From positions 1-64,000 of the forward strand of contig JARKNW010000035.1 in the NCBI GenBank assembly GCA_029976075.1: 64,000 nucleotides of DNA, in the 5' to 3' direction. This DNA is from Pleomorphomonas sp. (GTDB lineage Bacteria; Pseudomonadota; Alphaproteobacteria; Rhizobiales; Pleomorphomonadaceae). Shown one piece after another: positions 36,776-46,140 of this stretch; the stretch's first letter is position 1, and the number at the start of each line of letters is the position of its first letter. Made by a program: the position numbers and the translations under genes. Under the pieces are notes generated by a model. It had not been told where the DNA came from and did not search any database. It saw only the letters and a program-made list of their open reading frames with translations.

Positions 36776-39220
36776 TCATGGCAAGGCGAAAACGATCGCA
36801 ATTCCGTCCGCCGTGCCCGCGGCACCCTTAGTCGTCAGTCGCGCAGGATCAACACCAATCTCTGAGAAAGCACCCGCCACGCTTCTGGCTCGTGCCTCGC
36901 CCAGAGTCTGAGCCCGTGCCGCATCGGCCTCACCGACCGTCGCCGTCAACACGAGCCGAGCGGAAGGGCAGCGGAGCGCCAACGCACCGAGCCGATCGAT
37001 CACGCCACGACTGTCCGCTGAGATGGTCGCCGCTCCTTCGTCGAAATAGACCGGCGTTCGAGCAAGCACCGCATCAACAGCTTCGCCGCAAGCTGCCGCC
37101 TCGAGCGGTGCCTCGGCCGGCATGGGATTGACGGCAAGTTCAAGAGTAAACCCGGAAGGTACGCTGCCCGACAGTTCAGAGGACAGGCGCGCAGCCCCTG
37201 CGGCCGTGAAGGCGCTTCCAGTCACTCTGATTGTCGTACCCTCAATACTGACGTTGCCTTTGGCGAGGTGCGACGCTGCGCGGATCGCAAGCAAGGCAGC
37301 CTCACGCGCGCCTGCGGGCGTTCCCTTTGCCACTTCGGAGGAGTCAAGAATATCCGCCCTGCCAAACATCCTGACGGCTGCGTCCTTCAAGGTCTTGCGC
37401 GTAGCCTCGTCCACCAGATCGCCATCGATGGTTACCGTGTCGAGCCCACGCTCAACAAAAAAGCGGAAGGTGGCAGACGATGAGATATCGATAGAGCCTT
37501 TGACGAGGCCGAGTGGCAAGTTCGCCAGCTCGCTGCCGACGGCCGCGCTGCCGTTCGCCGAGGATGCTTTGCCGGTCACCGAGAGCACGTTGTCTGCGAG
37601 GCGCACTTCTCCTACGTCGAGTTGGGCCAGGATCGCCGTCGCCTTGCGCGCCACGGCAACAAGGTCGACGGCCGGATTGAGACCCGCTCCAAGACCGGAC
37701 CGATCGACGAGACCGAGATCGTTTGATGCCCCCTCGACAACGGCCCGGATGGCAGTGCGAGTCGCCTCCGATGGCGCGGCTCCAGAGATTGTCAGTTGGT
37801 CGGCATCCTTGGCCATCGACCAAACGTAAGGTGACACCATGGGCGGCAGGACGCCATTTCCGACATCATAACCTGCGGGCGGATTGGCGATGGCTGCTTG
37901 CAACTCAAGAAAATCCCCGGAAGTTGCGGCAGCGCCCGATAAGGTCATGTGGGTGCCGGACAGAAGCGCCGTCCCCTCGTCGAGCTTGCCAAGAAGACCA
38001 ATCGCAAACTTCGCCGCTTCGCCAAAGCCGGCAGGTGCGCCGTCGGCCAGTGTCGTCTCGACCACCGGATCTCTATCGTCGTCCTGGTCCCCTGTGAGCT
38101 CGCCCACCGCATCTGAGATATCGTCTCGGACGTCGTCAGACGGTACAAAACCTGTCACCGTCACGCGTCCCCGACTCTTTGAAACAGTCAACGTAAAAGG
38201 CTCGACGATCGGCAGAGCTATGGATTTCTGAAGGACAAAACCAGCCGGATTCCATGTTTCAAGGTATGCATTGAGTGTCCGATAAGCCTCAGGGCTGGCA
38301 GCTCGGCCCGACACGACCAGCATGTGATCATTAAGGGCAATATGGGCCGACGCCAGAAGATCGAGATAATCCACGGCCGCCGCCACCGTTTCGGCGAAAC
38401 CTTCCGGGGCACCCGAGGCATAATCAAGGTTGTCAAACACGTTGCGCGGCCCGACGGCCTCCCGAACCGCATCAAGCAGCGTGTCGCGCGTTGATGGATC
38501 TGGCACGAAGCCAGAGACCGTAACACCAGTATCGTCTCGATCAACCGACCAGACAAAAGGCAAAGCCAGTGGTCTGGACACACTCACAGACCCGATGCTG
38601 TAACCCTCCGGCAACGCGGGGGCGAATGACTTCAATCGATCGTAGGCAGAGTTGCTCGCCGCCTCACCTGAAATCGTCAAGACCTTATCGGTCAGGGTTA
38701 TCGTGCCGTGGGAAAGAAGAATCGGCATGCCGTAAACGGCCCGCAAGGCGTCGAAGTAACGATCGTCCGCCCTGCCGCGCGCCAGCAAACTATGGTCCAC
38801 GACAGCAAGCCCGGGCGCGGCGGCGGCAAGTGCGCCGAGGATACGAGCTCGGTCAGGTAACGACGGCACGGCACCGGCCAGCGTGATCGTGTCGCCGTTT
38901 CGATCGAGTGTCGTCACATAGGGATGAATTTCAGGCAGGAGTCCGGTTGAAGACGCATCGACGGTTCGAACACCGTAGAGCCGGCTCAACCTCTCGATCG
39001 CCAGCTGACGATTCTCCTCCGACGGCGCCTCGCCCCGCAGATAGACATCACGGCCATGAATATCGACCGACGCCCAGCTTGTCGCCTCGCCGGCCAACAC
39101 CTGTCCGGTCCGAGTTCCAAGATCGACCGCGATATCCGTGGCCTTGGAAATCAGAGCCGCTCCCGTAACTGCGATTGCAGCAGCCACCCCAAGTATCGCC
39201 GAGATCTGCCAGCGAACCAT
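36776..39220 (-). CDS. OmpA-domain protein with five tandem ~121-residue BON-like repeats
   Basis: 814 residues, envelope protein. A membrane anchor or signal helix (about residues 6-25) and one half BON-like unit (about 45-99) are followed by five repeats starting at residues 100, 221, 341, 464 and 584. Each opens with an aromatic-containing P-F/Y-x-W-like strand (PFVWS, PYVWS), then a T-V/I-SG turn and x-x-x-x-R, then a helix, and closes with a second beta-alpha unit containing VVSG/TLSG. The C-terminal OmpA domain (about 720-810) has PVYFDEGAATIS and ARARSVAGAFSEIGVDP and should bind peptidoglycan. ATG 39220 follows GGAGGCGGG. The domain logic resembles mycobacterial ArfA (BON plus OmpA). 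Exact role unknown. Confidence 0.85.
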   Translation of the reverse strand: MVRWQISAILGVAAAIAVTGAALISKATDIAVDLGTRTGQVLAGEATSWASVDIHGRDVYLRGEAPSEENRQLAIERLSRLYGVRTVDASSTGLLPEIHPYVTTLDRNGDTITLAGAVPSLPDRARILGALAAAAPGLAVVDHSLLARGRADDRYFDALRAVYGMPILLSHGTITLTDKVLTISGEAASNSAYDRLKSFAPALPEGYSIGSVSVSRPLALPFVWSVDRDDTGVTVSGFVPDPSTRDTLLDAVREAVGPRNVFDNLDYASGAPEGFAETVAAAVDYLDLLASAHIALNDHMLVVSGRAASPEAYRTLNAYLETWNPAGFVLQKSIALPIVEPFTLTVSKSRGRVTVTGFVPSDDVRDDISDAVGELTGDQDDDRDPVVETTLADGAPAGFGEAAKFAIGLLGKLDEGTALLSGTHMTLSGAAATSGDFLELQAAIANPPAGYDVGNGVLPPMVSPYVWSMAKDADQLTISGAAPSEATRTAIRAVVEGASNDLGLVDRSGLGAGLNPAVDLVAVARKATAILAQLDVGEVRLADNVLSVTGKASSANGSAAVGSELANLPLGLVKGSIDISSSATFRFFVERGLDTVTIDGDLVDEATRKTLKDAAVRMFGRADILDSSEVAKGTPAGAREAALLAIRAASHLAKGNVSIEGTTIRVTGSAFTAAGAARLSSELSGSVPSGFTLELAVNPMPAEAPLEAAACGEAVDAVLARTPVYFDEGAATISADSRGVIDRLGALALRCPSARLVLTATVGEADAARAQTLGEARARSVAGAFSEIGVDPARLTTKGAAGTADGIAIVFALP

Positions 39221-39388
39221 CTTCCCGCCTCCGGAAGCCCGAACGTTATACCCGCCGTCCTTCACGGTTCCGAGAATACGAAAGGGCCGTTGCGAAAAGC
39301 AATTACCCTGGGAGCACAGTCGTCAAACAAATGATCGACAAGGCAAAAAAGTCGTCGCTTCCAAATATTGCGTGTAACTCAAAAAAGA

Positions 39389-39413
39389 AAAGGCCCGGAC
39401 GAGCCGGGCCTTT
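39389..39413 (-). terminator. intrinsic terminator of the porin gene
   Basis: On the minus strand AAAGGCCCGG-CTCGT-CCGGGCCTTT pairs perfectly and is followed by a long U-tract (complement of 39381-39391). It lies 26 nt after the porin stop. Confidence 0.92.
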
Positions 39414-39438
39414 CCCTCAAACCCCGAAGGGATTGATA

Positions 39439-40521
39439 TTACCACACGCGAACCAGGCGGGTAACGGCGGTCAGGTCGTTCCACTTCTTCTGGCTGCCGT
39501 AGTCAACTTCACCCTGCAGGTTCAGGCCCGGGGCGAGAGCATAGTCAACGCCGAGGTTGCCGTAGATGAAGTCGTCAGCACCAGTGCTCTTCGGGGCGTC
39601 GACGATCTGGTAGCGAACGCCAGCATAGACGGCCAGAGGATCGGTAACCTGATAAGAAGCAGCGAGGGCCAAATCGACGATGTTGTCGACCTGCAGGCCA
39701 GCGAGGTTCTTGTAGTTGTGGGCATCGCCCGTGGCGGTGTAGGCGGCCCAAGCGCGCAGCGACAGCTTGTCGATGAGCTTCAGGTTGGCAGTAGCCTTGA
39801 CGCCGTAGATGTCGTTCTCGGTGTGGTCGTAGGTCCGATAGACACCCGACACGTCGAAGCTGCCCCAGGACTGGCCGGTGATACCGACGATACCCGAGTA
39901 CTGAAGCTCAGCCTGCTCATTGGCAGCCCAAACGGTGCTGGTAGCAGTACCATCGTCCTTGGCATAAGCGCCAGCGCCAATGAAGAAGCCACCACCGAGG
40001 TTGTCAACCAGAACGCTGGCACCGGTCGAGGTGAAGTCGCCGGGACCCCAGGTCGAGTCGTTGATGCCATAGAGGCCGTCGCCATCGGCGACTTCGTCCT
40101 GACGACCAACCGTCACGTAGCCAACCTGAATGAAGGCCTGCGACAGGTTGATGCCCTTGCCAACGTCCGGATCCGAGTTGGTTTCGACTTCGAAGTACGA
40201 ACGGACGACGCCGAGGTCAGAAGCCGTACGGGCATCGAAGCCAACATAGGCATCGGCACGGAACGTGACGTTATCGGCCTTACCAGCGGCCTTGGCCAAG
40301 GAACCACCGTAGTTGTTGTAGTTCACGCTGGCACGAACGCGGCCCTTGACGCGCAGGCAGGTCTCGGTGCCGGGGATGTAGAAGAAGCCAGCGCCGTAGG
40401 CGTCGCAAACCTTCACGTAGTCAACAGCGGCCGGAGCAGCATCGCCCGGCAGGTCGGCGGCGTAAGCACCCGTGGCGACCATCAGGCCGGCGGCGGTGCC
40501 GAGCAGCGTCTTCATGTTCAT
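39439..40521 (-). CDS. Omp2-type outer membrane porin
   Basis: 360 residues, a trimeric 16-strand general porin of the alphaproteobacterial Porin_2 family. The signal peptide is MNMKTLLGTAAGLMVATGAYA. The mature start ADLPGDAAPAAVDYVKVCDA and the conserved Cys pair with FFYIPGTETCLRVKGRVR are diagnostic of the family. The C-terminal residue is Trp (RLVRVW) rather than the more usual Phe. ATG 40521 has GGAGG 7 nt upstream. A strong terminator and codon regularity suggest high expression. It should be a client of BamA. Confidence 0.93.
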   Translation of the reverse strand: MNMKTLLGTAAGLMVATGAYAADLPGDAAPAAVDYVKVCDAYGAGFFYIPGTETCLRVKGRVRASVNYNNYGGSLAKAAGKADNVTFRADAYVGFDARTASDLGVVRSYFEVETNSDPDVGKGINLSQAFIQVGYVTVGRQDEVADGDGLYGINDSTWGPGDFTSTGASVLVDNLGGGFFIGAGAYAKDDGTATSTVWAANEQAELQYSGIVGITGQSWGSFDVSGVYRTYDHTENDIYGVKATANLKLIDKLSLRAWAAYTATGDAHNYKNLAGLQVDNIVDLALAASYQVTDPLAVYAGVRYQIVDAPKSTGADDFIYGNLGVDYALAPGLNLQGEVDYGSQKKWNDLTAVTRLVRVW

Positions 40522-41166
40522 TTCCTGACCTCCAAAAGTCATCTAGAGAAAGAACCCTTCCCTGCCTGACAACAAACGGCCTGACCGTTATCATCGCTGG
40601 CGTGGAACCGGTTCCGGTTCTTTGCCGCCTTGCTCCGCCGCCTAACCACCCCAGGCAGATCGACTTCACTTGGCGGTGAGTTCCGTCTCCCGAAATCTCA
40701 CGGTGATAGTGATGGCCGATCCTGAGCCGGTCTTCAACGAGAAAGACGTCGGTAAACCGCCCACGACGGCTAATCGAAAATCCATGTTGCAGTTTTGCAA
40801 CTCCCGCCCCTCCCCCCCGGAATTGAGGGATTAACGAGAGGTTAAGCTTCTGCTTCAAAAGGAAATTGTCGGTTTCCAACCCATTAGCATCCGACTGTTT
40901 TCCACAGACCTCAGGGAACCTACTCATAACCAAATGGCTAGGAATGAGGAGGCATCATCCACATGGATGGTCGCCAATGGGTGGTGTGGTGAAGGCGAAT
41001 CTTTCCTGCCAGAATCGCATTACGCTGGCGCAAAGATGAAACGAGAGAGAGTCATTTGGTGGCATATCGTGGTTGGATCTCGATATAGGCAACCTGGGCC
41101 TTGATGGCCGACAGCCTTTCGGGTTGGATGGCCAAGCCTTCCCAGAAACCTCTCCGGAACCGACAA
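40522..41166. other. long intergenic region between porin and benE-type gene
   Basis: 645 bp without a convincing gene. It contains a C-rich tract (about 40801-40820), the porin leader on the minus strand, and the probable upstream region of the transporter gene on the plus strand. A tiny plus-strand frame (40963-40992) encodes nine residues with two Trp codons, MDGRQWVVW, after AGGAGG, possibly a leader peptide or chance. No -35/-10 pair could be fixed. An open minus-strand frame (to 40933) overlapping the porin 5' end is probably non-coding. Confidence 0.35.
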
Positions 41167-42330
41167 ATGTCCCCCCGCCCCTCGTCGCAGGCCGTCGCCG
41201 CCGGTCTCATTGCTGCTTTCGTTGGATTCGGCGGCGCCTTTACCGTGGTTGTCCGGGGGCTTTCCGCCGCGGGCGGATCGCCAGCCGAAGTCGCCTCCGG
41301 TCTCATGGCAGTTACGATCGCCATGGGCTTTTCCGGCATTATGCTCAGCTTGAGATACCGGATGCCCATCTCGGTTGCATGGTCGACACCCGGGGCAGCC
41401 CTGCTGGCATCCTCGGGCGCGGTTGCCGGCGGCTACTCCTACGCCGTTGGGGCCTTCCTGATCACTGGCGCCCTCCTGATGCTGTCGGGCGTAATCAAGC
41501 CGCTCGGTCGCGCTGTTGCCGCCATTCCAACACCCATTGCCTCTGCAATGCTGGCCGGTGTCTTGCTGACGCTTTGCCTTGCTCCCGTGAAAGCGGTTGC
41601 GGTCTCGCCACTCGCCGGCCTTGCCGTCGTTCTGACCTGGCTTGTGGTTGGCTTGTGGCGCAAGGTGCTGGCGGTACCCGCCGCCGTCATCGTCGCCGCC
41701 GTGATCATTGCAGTAACGACACCGATTCCAGAGGCCGTGACCAAGGGCCTCATGCCAGCCCCCCTTCTTGTCATTCCCCACTTCAGTATCGCGGCCCTGA
41801 TCGGGACGGCGCTACCGCTCTATGTCGTCACCATGGCGGCACAAAACATTCCCGGAATGGCCGTTCTCAATGCCAATGACTACCGGCCGGAGTTCGGCCC
41901 CATCCTGCGAAACACCGGCGCCTTCACTCTTCTCGCAGCCCCTTTCGGAGGACATGCCGTCAATCTCGCCGCAATCACTGCTGCCTTGTGCGCCGGCCCT
42001 GACGCCGACCCCAGCAAGGATAGACGCTACTGGGCGGCCGTCATCTGCGGCATTGCCTATGTCATCGTCGGGCTGATCTCAGGCGCCGCCACAGCTTTCA
42101 TCGCAGCCGCACCGCCCGTACTCATCGAGGCGGTGGCCGGCCTGGCATTGCTCGGAGCCTTTGGCGCTTCCACCTCGACCGCGCTATCGGCGACCGAAAC
42201 CCGTGAAGCAGCAGTCGTCACCTTTCTGGTCACCGCCTCCGGGGTGGGCTTCCTGGGCATTCCCGGCGCCTTCTGGGGGTTGATCGCCGGGATCACAGTT
42301 CACCTCATCAACCGACTCAGAATCGCCTGA
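41167..42330 (+). CDS. BenE-family benzoate/proton symporter
   Basis: 387 residues with about 12 hydrophobic helices, inner membrane. Family landmarks are ISVAWSTPGAALLASSG, IPTPIASAMLAGVLL, LPLYVVTMAAQNIPGMAVL, APFGGHAVNLAAITAALCAG and VTASGVGFLGIPGAFWGLIAG, which align well with E. coli YdcO. ATG 41167 is preferred because it places the first helix at the usual position; upstream starts at 41128 and 41104 lack support. No aromatic-degradation genes are nearby, so the substrate could be benzoate or another aromatic acid. Confidence 0.88.
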   Translation: MSPRPSSQAVAAGLIAAFVGFGGAFTVVVRGLSAAGGSPAEVASGLMAVTIAMGFSGIMLSLRYRMPISVAWSTPGAALLASSGAVAGGYSYAVGAFLITGALLMLSGVIKPLGRAVAAIPTPIASAMLAGVLLTLCLAPVKAVAVSPLAGLAVVLTWLVVGLWRKVLAVPAAVIVAAVIIAVTTPIPEAVTKGLMPAPLLVIPHFSIAALIGTALPLYVVTMAAQNIPGMAVLNANDYRPEFGPILRNTGAFTLLAAPFGGHAVNLAAITAALCAGPDADPSKDRRYWAAVICGIAYVIVGLISGAATAFIAAAPPVLIEAVAGLALLGAFGASTSTALSATETREAAVVTFLVTASGVGFLGIPGAFWGLIAGITVHLINRLRIA

Positions 42331-42351
42331 CGAACGCACCGGACCCACTCA

Positions 42352-42924
42352 ATGCTCTATCTCGTAAGACACGGACAAACGCTCTGGAACACCGAGGCTC
42401 GCTTCCAGGGGCAATTCGACTCGCCCCTTACCGATCTTGGCCGCGACCAGGCCACGCGCATCGGCCGGGCGTTGGCGACCGAAATTGGCAAGCGGGAGAC
42501 ACCGATCCGCGCCTATGTCAGTCCGCTCGGTCGCACACGTATGACGGCGCAACTGATCGGCCAGTCGCTGCCCATGAGCATCGTCGAAGATCGCAACCTG
42601 ATGGAGGTACATTTCGGCAAGTGGGAAGGCCTGACGCGTGACGACATCCTCTCGCGCTTCGGCAGCGATCAAGCCATCCGACCAATCGACTGGCAGTTCC
42701 AGGCGCCGGAAGGCGAAACGCTGGACACGGTGCTGGCCCGCGTCAGCGCTTGGTACTCGAGGGCAGAGACACCGGCCGTCATCGTAACCCATGGGATCAT
42801 CAGCCGACTTGTGCGCGGCATTTACGCCGGCCTCGGACATGAGGAGATGCTGACGCTACCCGTCTCCCAGGACGGCTATTTCCGACTCGACGGCGGACGC
42901 ATCGAGTTCGTGCCAGCGCCCTGA
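42352..42924 (+). CDS. histidine phosphatase superfamily protein
   Basis: 190 residues, phosphoglycerate-mutase-like fold. The phospho-accepting His is in YLVRHGQTLWNTEARFQG, the second Arg is in VSPLGRTRMTA, and the second His is in VIVTHGIISR. Length fits small-molecule phosphatases such as GpmB/CobC-like enzymes rather than glycolytic dPGM. It starts 21 bp after benE and is likely co-transcribed. Substrate not determinable. Confidence 0.9.
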   Translation: MLYLVRHGQTLWNTEARFQGQFDSPLTDLGRDQATRIGRALATEIGKRETPIRAYVSPLGRTRMTAQLIGQSLPMSIVEDRNLMEVHFGKWEGLTRDDILSRFGSDQAIRPIDWQFQAPEGETLDTVLARVSAWYSRAETPAVIVTHGIISRLVRGIYAGLGHEEMLTLPVSQDGYFRLDGGRIEFVPAP

Positions 42925-43022
42925 CCATATTTCTGGCTCGGAAGGGTTCCGTTGACCGAACCGGTCAAATCCTAGTGTGAAGGGCGTGATAGGCCGCCTC
43001 TGGCCTCGCCAGGATAGCGGTT

Positions 43023-43742
43023 ATGACGTATGGTTCCTCCATCATGACCTTCTGGCAGCAATTCTCCGCCGTCATTGCCCGCATTCCAGATGCGGTCACC
43101 TGCGTATTCCAGTGCGTGGTCGACGTGCTGCGCGAAACCCTGTCGCCGGAAGCGCGTCGTGGGGTGGCGTTCACCTCCGCCATGATCGCCCTTTCGGCGA
43201 AGATGGCCAAGGCAGACGGCGTCGTTACTGCCGATGAGGTGGCGGTCGTTGAGCGACTGTTTCAGGTTCCGCCTGATGAAAAGCGGCATGTTGCCCGTCT
43301 GTTCAACCTCGCCAAACAGGATATCGCCGGATACGAGTATTATGCCGAACGGATCCATGCGCTCTATGAAGCCGACATGGAGACGCTGGAGGATATTCTC
43401 GACGGTCTGTTCGTGATCGCCACTGCGGACGGCAGCCTGCACGACGCGGAACTTGCGTTCCTTGAGACCGTAGCCGCCATTTTCCGTTTGCCGCAGGCAG
43501 CGTTTCATCGCCTCTTCGCCCGCCATGTCGGCGAGGATGCCCGCTGTCCATATGCCGTGCTAGGGTTGCCGCCCGGGGCCGACGACGAAGCCGTGAAGAA
43601 GGCTTGGCGCAGGCTTGTCGCCGAGCACCATCCCGATCGCCTTCAGGCACGCGGTCTGCCGGCCGACTTCATTCGTGTCGCGACAGAGCGAATGGCGACC
43701 ATCAACGCGGCCTACAGCGCAATCACAAAGCAGGCGGCGTAG
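43023..43742 (+). CDS. TerB/DnaJ-domain co-chaperone (DjlA-like)
   Basis: 239 residues. A TerB-like helical metal-binding domain covers about residues 50-165, with AKMAKADGVVTADEVAVVER and FVIATADGSLHDAELAFLET. A C-terminal J domain (about 180-239) carries HHPDR-type HPD in VAEHHPDRL. Partner would be DnaK. There is no N-terminal membrane helix of the E. coli DjlA kind. ATG 43023 has AGGA 8 nt upstream; ATG 43044 is an alternative. Confidence 0.9.
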   Translation: MTYGSSIMTFWQQFSAVIARIPDAVTCVFQCVVDVLRETLSPEARRGVAFTSAMIALSAKMAKADGVVTADEVAVVERLFQVPPDEKRHVARLFNLAKQDIAGYEYYAERIHALYEADMETLEDILDGLFVIATADGSLHDAELAFLETVAAIFRLPQAAFHRLFARHVGEDARCPYAVLGLPPGADDEAVKKAWRRLVAEHHPDRLQARGLPADFIRVATERMATINAAYSAITKQAA

Positions 43743-43821
43743 AGCTTTCGGTCGATCAGCTCGCGCCACGATGCAAACCGTCCCTTTCGGCTTGCCGGGG
43801 CTTCCGCTAAATACGGACGCC

Positions 43822-44457
43822 ATGACAAACACATCCTTCCTTCCAGACGGCTATCATGCCCTCGCTCCAGGCAAGCTTGCCAATCTCGTTACCTTCCTGG
43901 AAATGACGGAGCGCCCCGACAGGCCGCGCCGGTCGGCACCGGCCGGTTATTCGCTCGAGCCGGTCGAACGTTGGGACACCGAAGCCTTCCTTGCTCTCTA
44001 CCGAGAGATTGGCTGGGAATGGTTGTGGAGTTCACGTTTGCTGATGCAGCGGCAAGAGCTCGAGGCCAAGCTCGCTGCGCCGCACATGCGCTCCTGGTGC
44101 CCGGTAGAGGATGGCCGGCGGATGGGCATCGTCGAGATGGACCTTTCCAAACCGCAGGAAACCGAGATCTCCTTCTTCGGTCTCGTGCCCGATGCGGTCG
44201 GTGGTGGCATCGGCGGCTGGCTGATGCGGGAGGCAATCGAGTTAGCCTTCTCCCGTCCGGGTGTGAAGCGGCTCTGGCTGCACACCTGCCATTTCGACAG
44301 TCCGCAGGCCCTGCCGTTCTACATGCACATGGGCTTCACGCCATATGCCCGAGCCGTCGAAGTTCACGACGATGTCCGGCTTCTCGGTCGGCTCGACGAA
44401 AGCGCAGGCCCGCATGTCCCCATGATCAGGAATGGCCGACCTCCGGATCTCGGCTGA
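43822..44457 (+). CDS. GNAT-family N-acetyltransferase
   Basis: 211 residues. The acetyl-CoA-binding region reads FGLVPDAVGGGIGGWLMREA, followed by the strand RLWLHTCHFD, PQALPFYMHMGFTPYAR, typical of GNAT enzymes. The substrate is unknown. ATG 43822 is chosen for length; an earlier ATG at 43771 is possible, and neither has a strong ribosome binding site. It is flanked by the DnaJ-like gene and amn on the same strand. Confidence 0.88.
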   Translation: MTNTSFLPDGYHALAPGKLANLVTFLEMTERPDRPRRSAPAGYSLEPVERWDTEAFLALYREIGWEWLWSSRLLMQRQELEAKLAAPHMRSWCPVEDGRRMGIVEMDLSKPQETEISFFGLVPDAVGGGIGGWLMREAIELAFSRPGVKRLWLHTCHFDSPQALPFYMHMGFTPYARAVEVHDDVRLLGRLDESAGPHVPMIRNGRPPDLG

Positions 44458-44576
44458 GACACTCGGCTCCTCTTGCGAACAAACGGGACTGGCGTCGCCG
44501 TCATCTTGTGGTATTGACCTTGCGGTACTAGCCCGAGGGTGTGCAACCTGACGGGCACGTACCGCAAGAGACCGAC

Positions 44577-46076
44577 ATGATCGCACCTGAGCGCCCGGCT
44601 CCCGTTTTCATTGATAGTCCCCCCCGCCTTCCCATGACGAGCTTCCGCGACGCCGAAGCCGCCGTCGACCGCCTCGTGGAAATCTACGCGCGCAACACAG
44701 CGTTCCTCCGGTCGTCCTTCGAGGCTGTGGTGCAAGGCGCCGTTCCCGAAGGGCGCATTCGCGCCTATTACCCGCTGATCCGGGTATCGACGGACACGCA
44801 CGGCCGCGCCGATTCCCGCCTTTCCTACGGTCAGTTCAGTGGCCCCGGCGTCTACGAGACGACCGTATCGCGGCCTGAACTGTTCCGTGCCTATCTCGTC
44901 GACCAGCTGACTGTGATCATCCGCAACTATGATGCACCGGTCGAGATCGGTGAGAGTTCTTTGCCGATCCCGTTGCATTTTGCATTCTATGAGGGAGCGT
45001 ACGTCGAAGGAGCGTTGATGGACACGCTGCCGCGCCCCCTGCGCGACATGTTCGACGTGCCAGATCTCGCCGTGATGGACGACGCCATCGTCAACGGCAC
45101 ACTTGATCCCAAGATTGGAGACCCGCTGCCGCTTGCACCGTTCACGGCGCCGCGTGTTGACTACTCCTTGCATCGATTGCAGCACTACACGGCGACCTCG
45201 CCACGGTTCTTCCAGAACTTCGTGCTGTTTACCAACTACCAGTTCTACGTCGACGAGTTCGCCACGCGGGCCCGCGAGATGATGGCCTCCGGCAAAAGCG
45301 ACTACATCGCCTTCGTCGAACCGGGCAACCAGGTGACGCCGCTCGGCGAAGCCGCGCCGACGGAAGGCGAGGATCTCCAGCGCCTTCCCCAAATGCCGGC
45401 CTATCATCTCGTTCGCGAAGATCACTCCGGCATCACTCTGGTCAACATCGGTGTTGGACCGTCGAATGCCAAGACGATTACCGACCATGTCGCCGTTCTC
45501 CGACCGCACGCCTGGGTGATGCTCGGCCATTGCGCCGGCCTCAGAAGCAGTCAGGCTCTCGGCGATTACGTACTGGCCCATGGCTATGTGCGTGACGATC
45601 ATGTTCTCGATGCCGACCTGCCGCTCTGGATCCCTATCCCGCCGCTGGCCGAAATCCAGGTGGCCCTCGAAGGCTCGGTCGCCGAGGTTACTGGCCTCAA
45701 GGATCTGGAGCTGAAGCGCATCATGCGCACCGGTACGGTGGCGACCATCGACAATCGGAACTGGGAGCTGCGCGATCAGCGCGAACCTGTGCAACGCTTC
45801 TCACAATCGCGCGCCATTGGGCTCGACATGGAATCGGCGACGATTGCCGCCAATGGCTTCCGCTTCCGCGTTCCTTACGGCACGTTGCTTTGCGTCTCGG
45901 ACAAGCCGCTGCATGGCGAGCTGAAGCTGCCTGGCATGGCAAGCGCCTTCTACCGGAGGCAGGTCAGCCAGCATCTGACCATCGGCATCCGTGCCATGGA
46001 AAAGCTGCGCGAAATGGCACCGGAGCGGCTGCATTCACGCAAGCTGCGCTCCTTCATGGAAACGGCCTTCCAATAA
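44577..46076 (+). CDS. amn: AMP nucleosidase
   Basis: 499 residues. It hydrolyses AMP to adenine and ribose 5-phosphate, controlling adenylate pools. An N-terminal regulatory domain of about 200 residues (AYYPLIRVSTDTHGRADSR) precedes the nucleoside phosphorylase-like catalytic domain, with GITLVNIGVGPSNAKTITDH, VMLGHCAGLRSSQ and LDMESATIAANGFRFRVPYG. ATG 44577 is preceded by AAGAGA. The following HAD gene starts 64 bp downstream on the same strand. Confidence 0.94.
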   Translation: MIAPERPAPVFIDSPPRLPMTSFRDAEAAVDRLVEIYARNTAFLRSSFEAVVQGAVPEGRIRAYYPLIRVSTDTHGRADSRLSYGQFSGPGVYETTVSRPELFRAYLVDQLTVIIRNYDAPVEIGESSLPIPLHFAFYEGAYVEGALMDTLPRPLRDMFDVPDLAVMDDAIVNGTLDPKIGDPLPLAPFTAPRVDYSLHRLQHYTATSPRFFQNFVLFTNYQFYVDEFATRAREMMASGKSDYIAFVEPGNQVTPLGEAAPTEGEDLQRLPQMPAYHLVREDHSGITLVNIGVGPSNAKTITDHVAVLRPHAWVMLGHCAGLRSSQALGDYVLAHGYVRDDHVLDADLPLWIPIPPLAEIQVALEGSVAEVTGLKDLELKRIMRTGTVATIDNRNWELRDQREPVQRFSQSRAIGLDMESATIAANGFRFRVPYGTLLCVSDKPLHGELKLPGMASAFYRRQVSQHLTIGIRAMEKLREMAPERLHSRKLRSFMETAFQ

Positions 46077-46140
46077 CGCTCCGGCCGTCTTCCCACCCCA
46101 ACTCCGGCTCTGCCTGGCTCAACTGGACCTGGACCATCTT

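Noticed and set aside
40421..40933. Minus-strand open frame overlapping the porin start
   Set aside because: It reads through the porin leader and ends Arg/Cys-rich inside the porin gene in the wrong frame. The signal peptide and ribosome binding site of the porin explain the region better.
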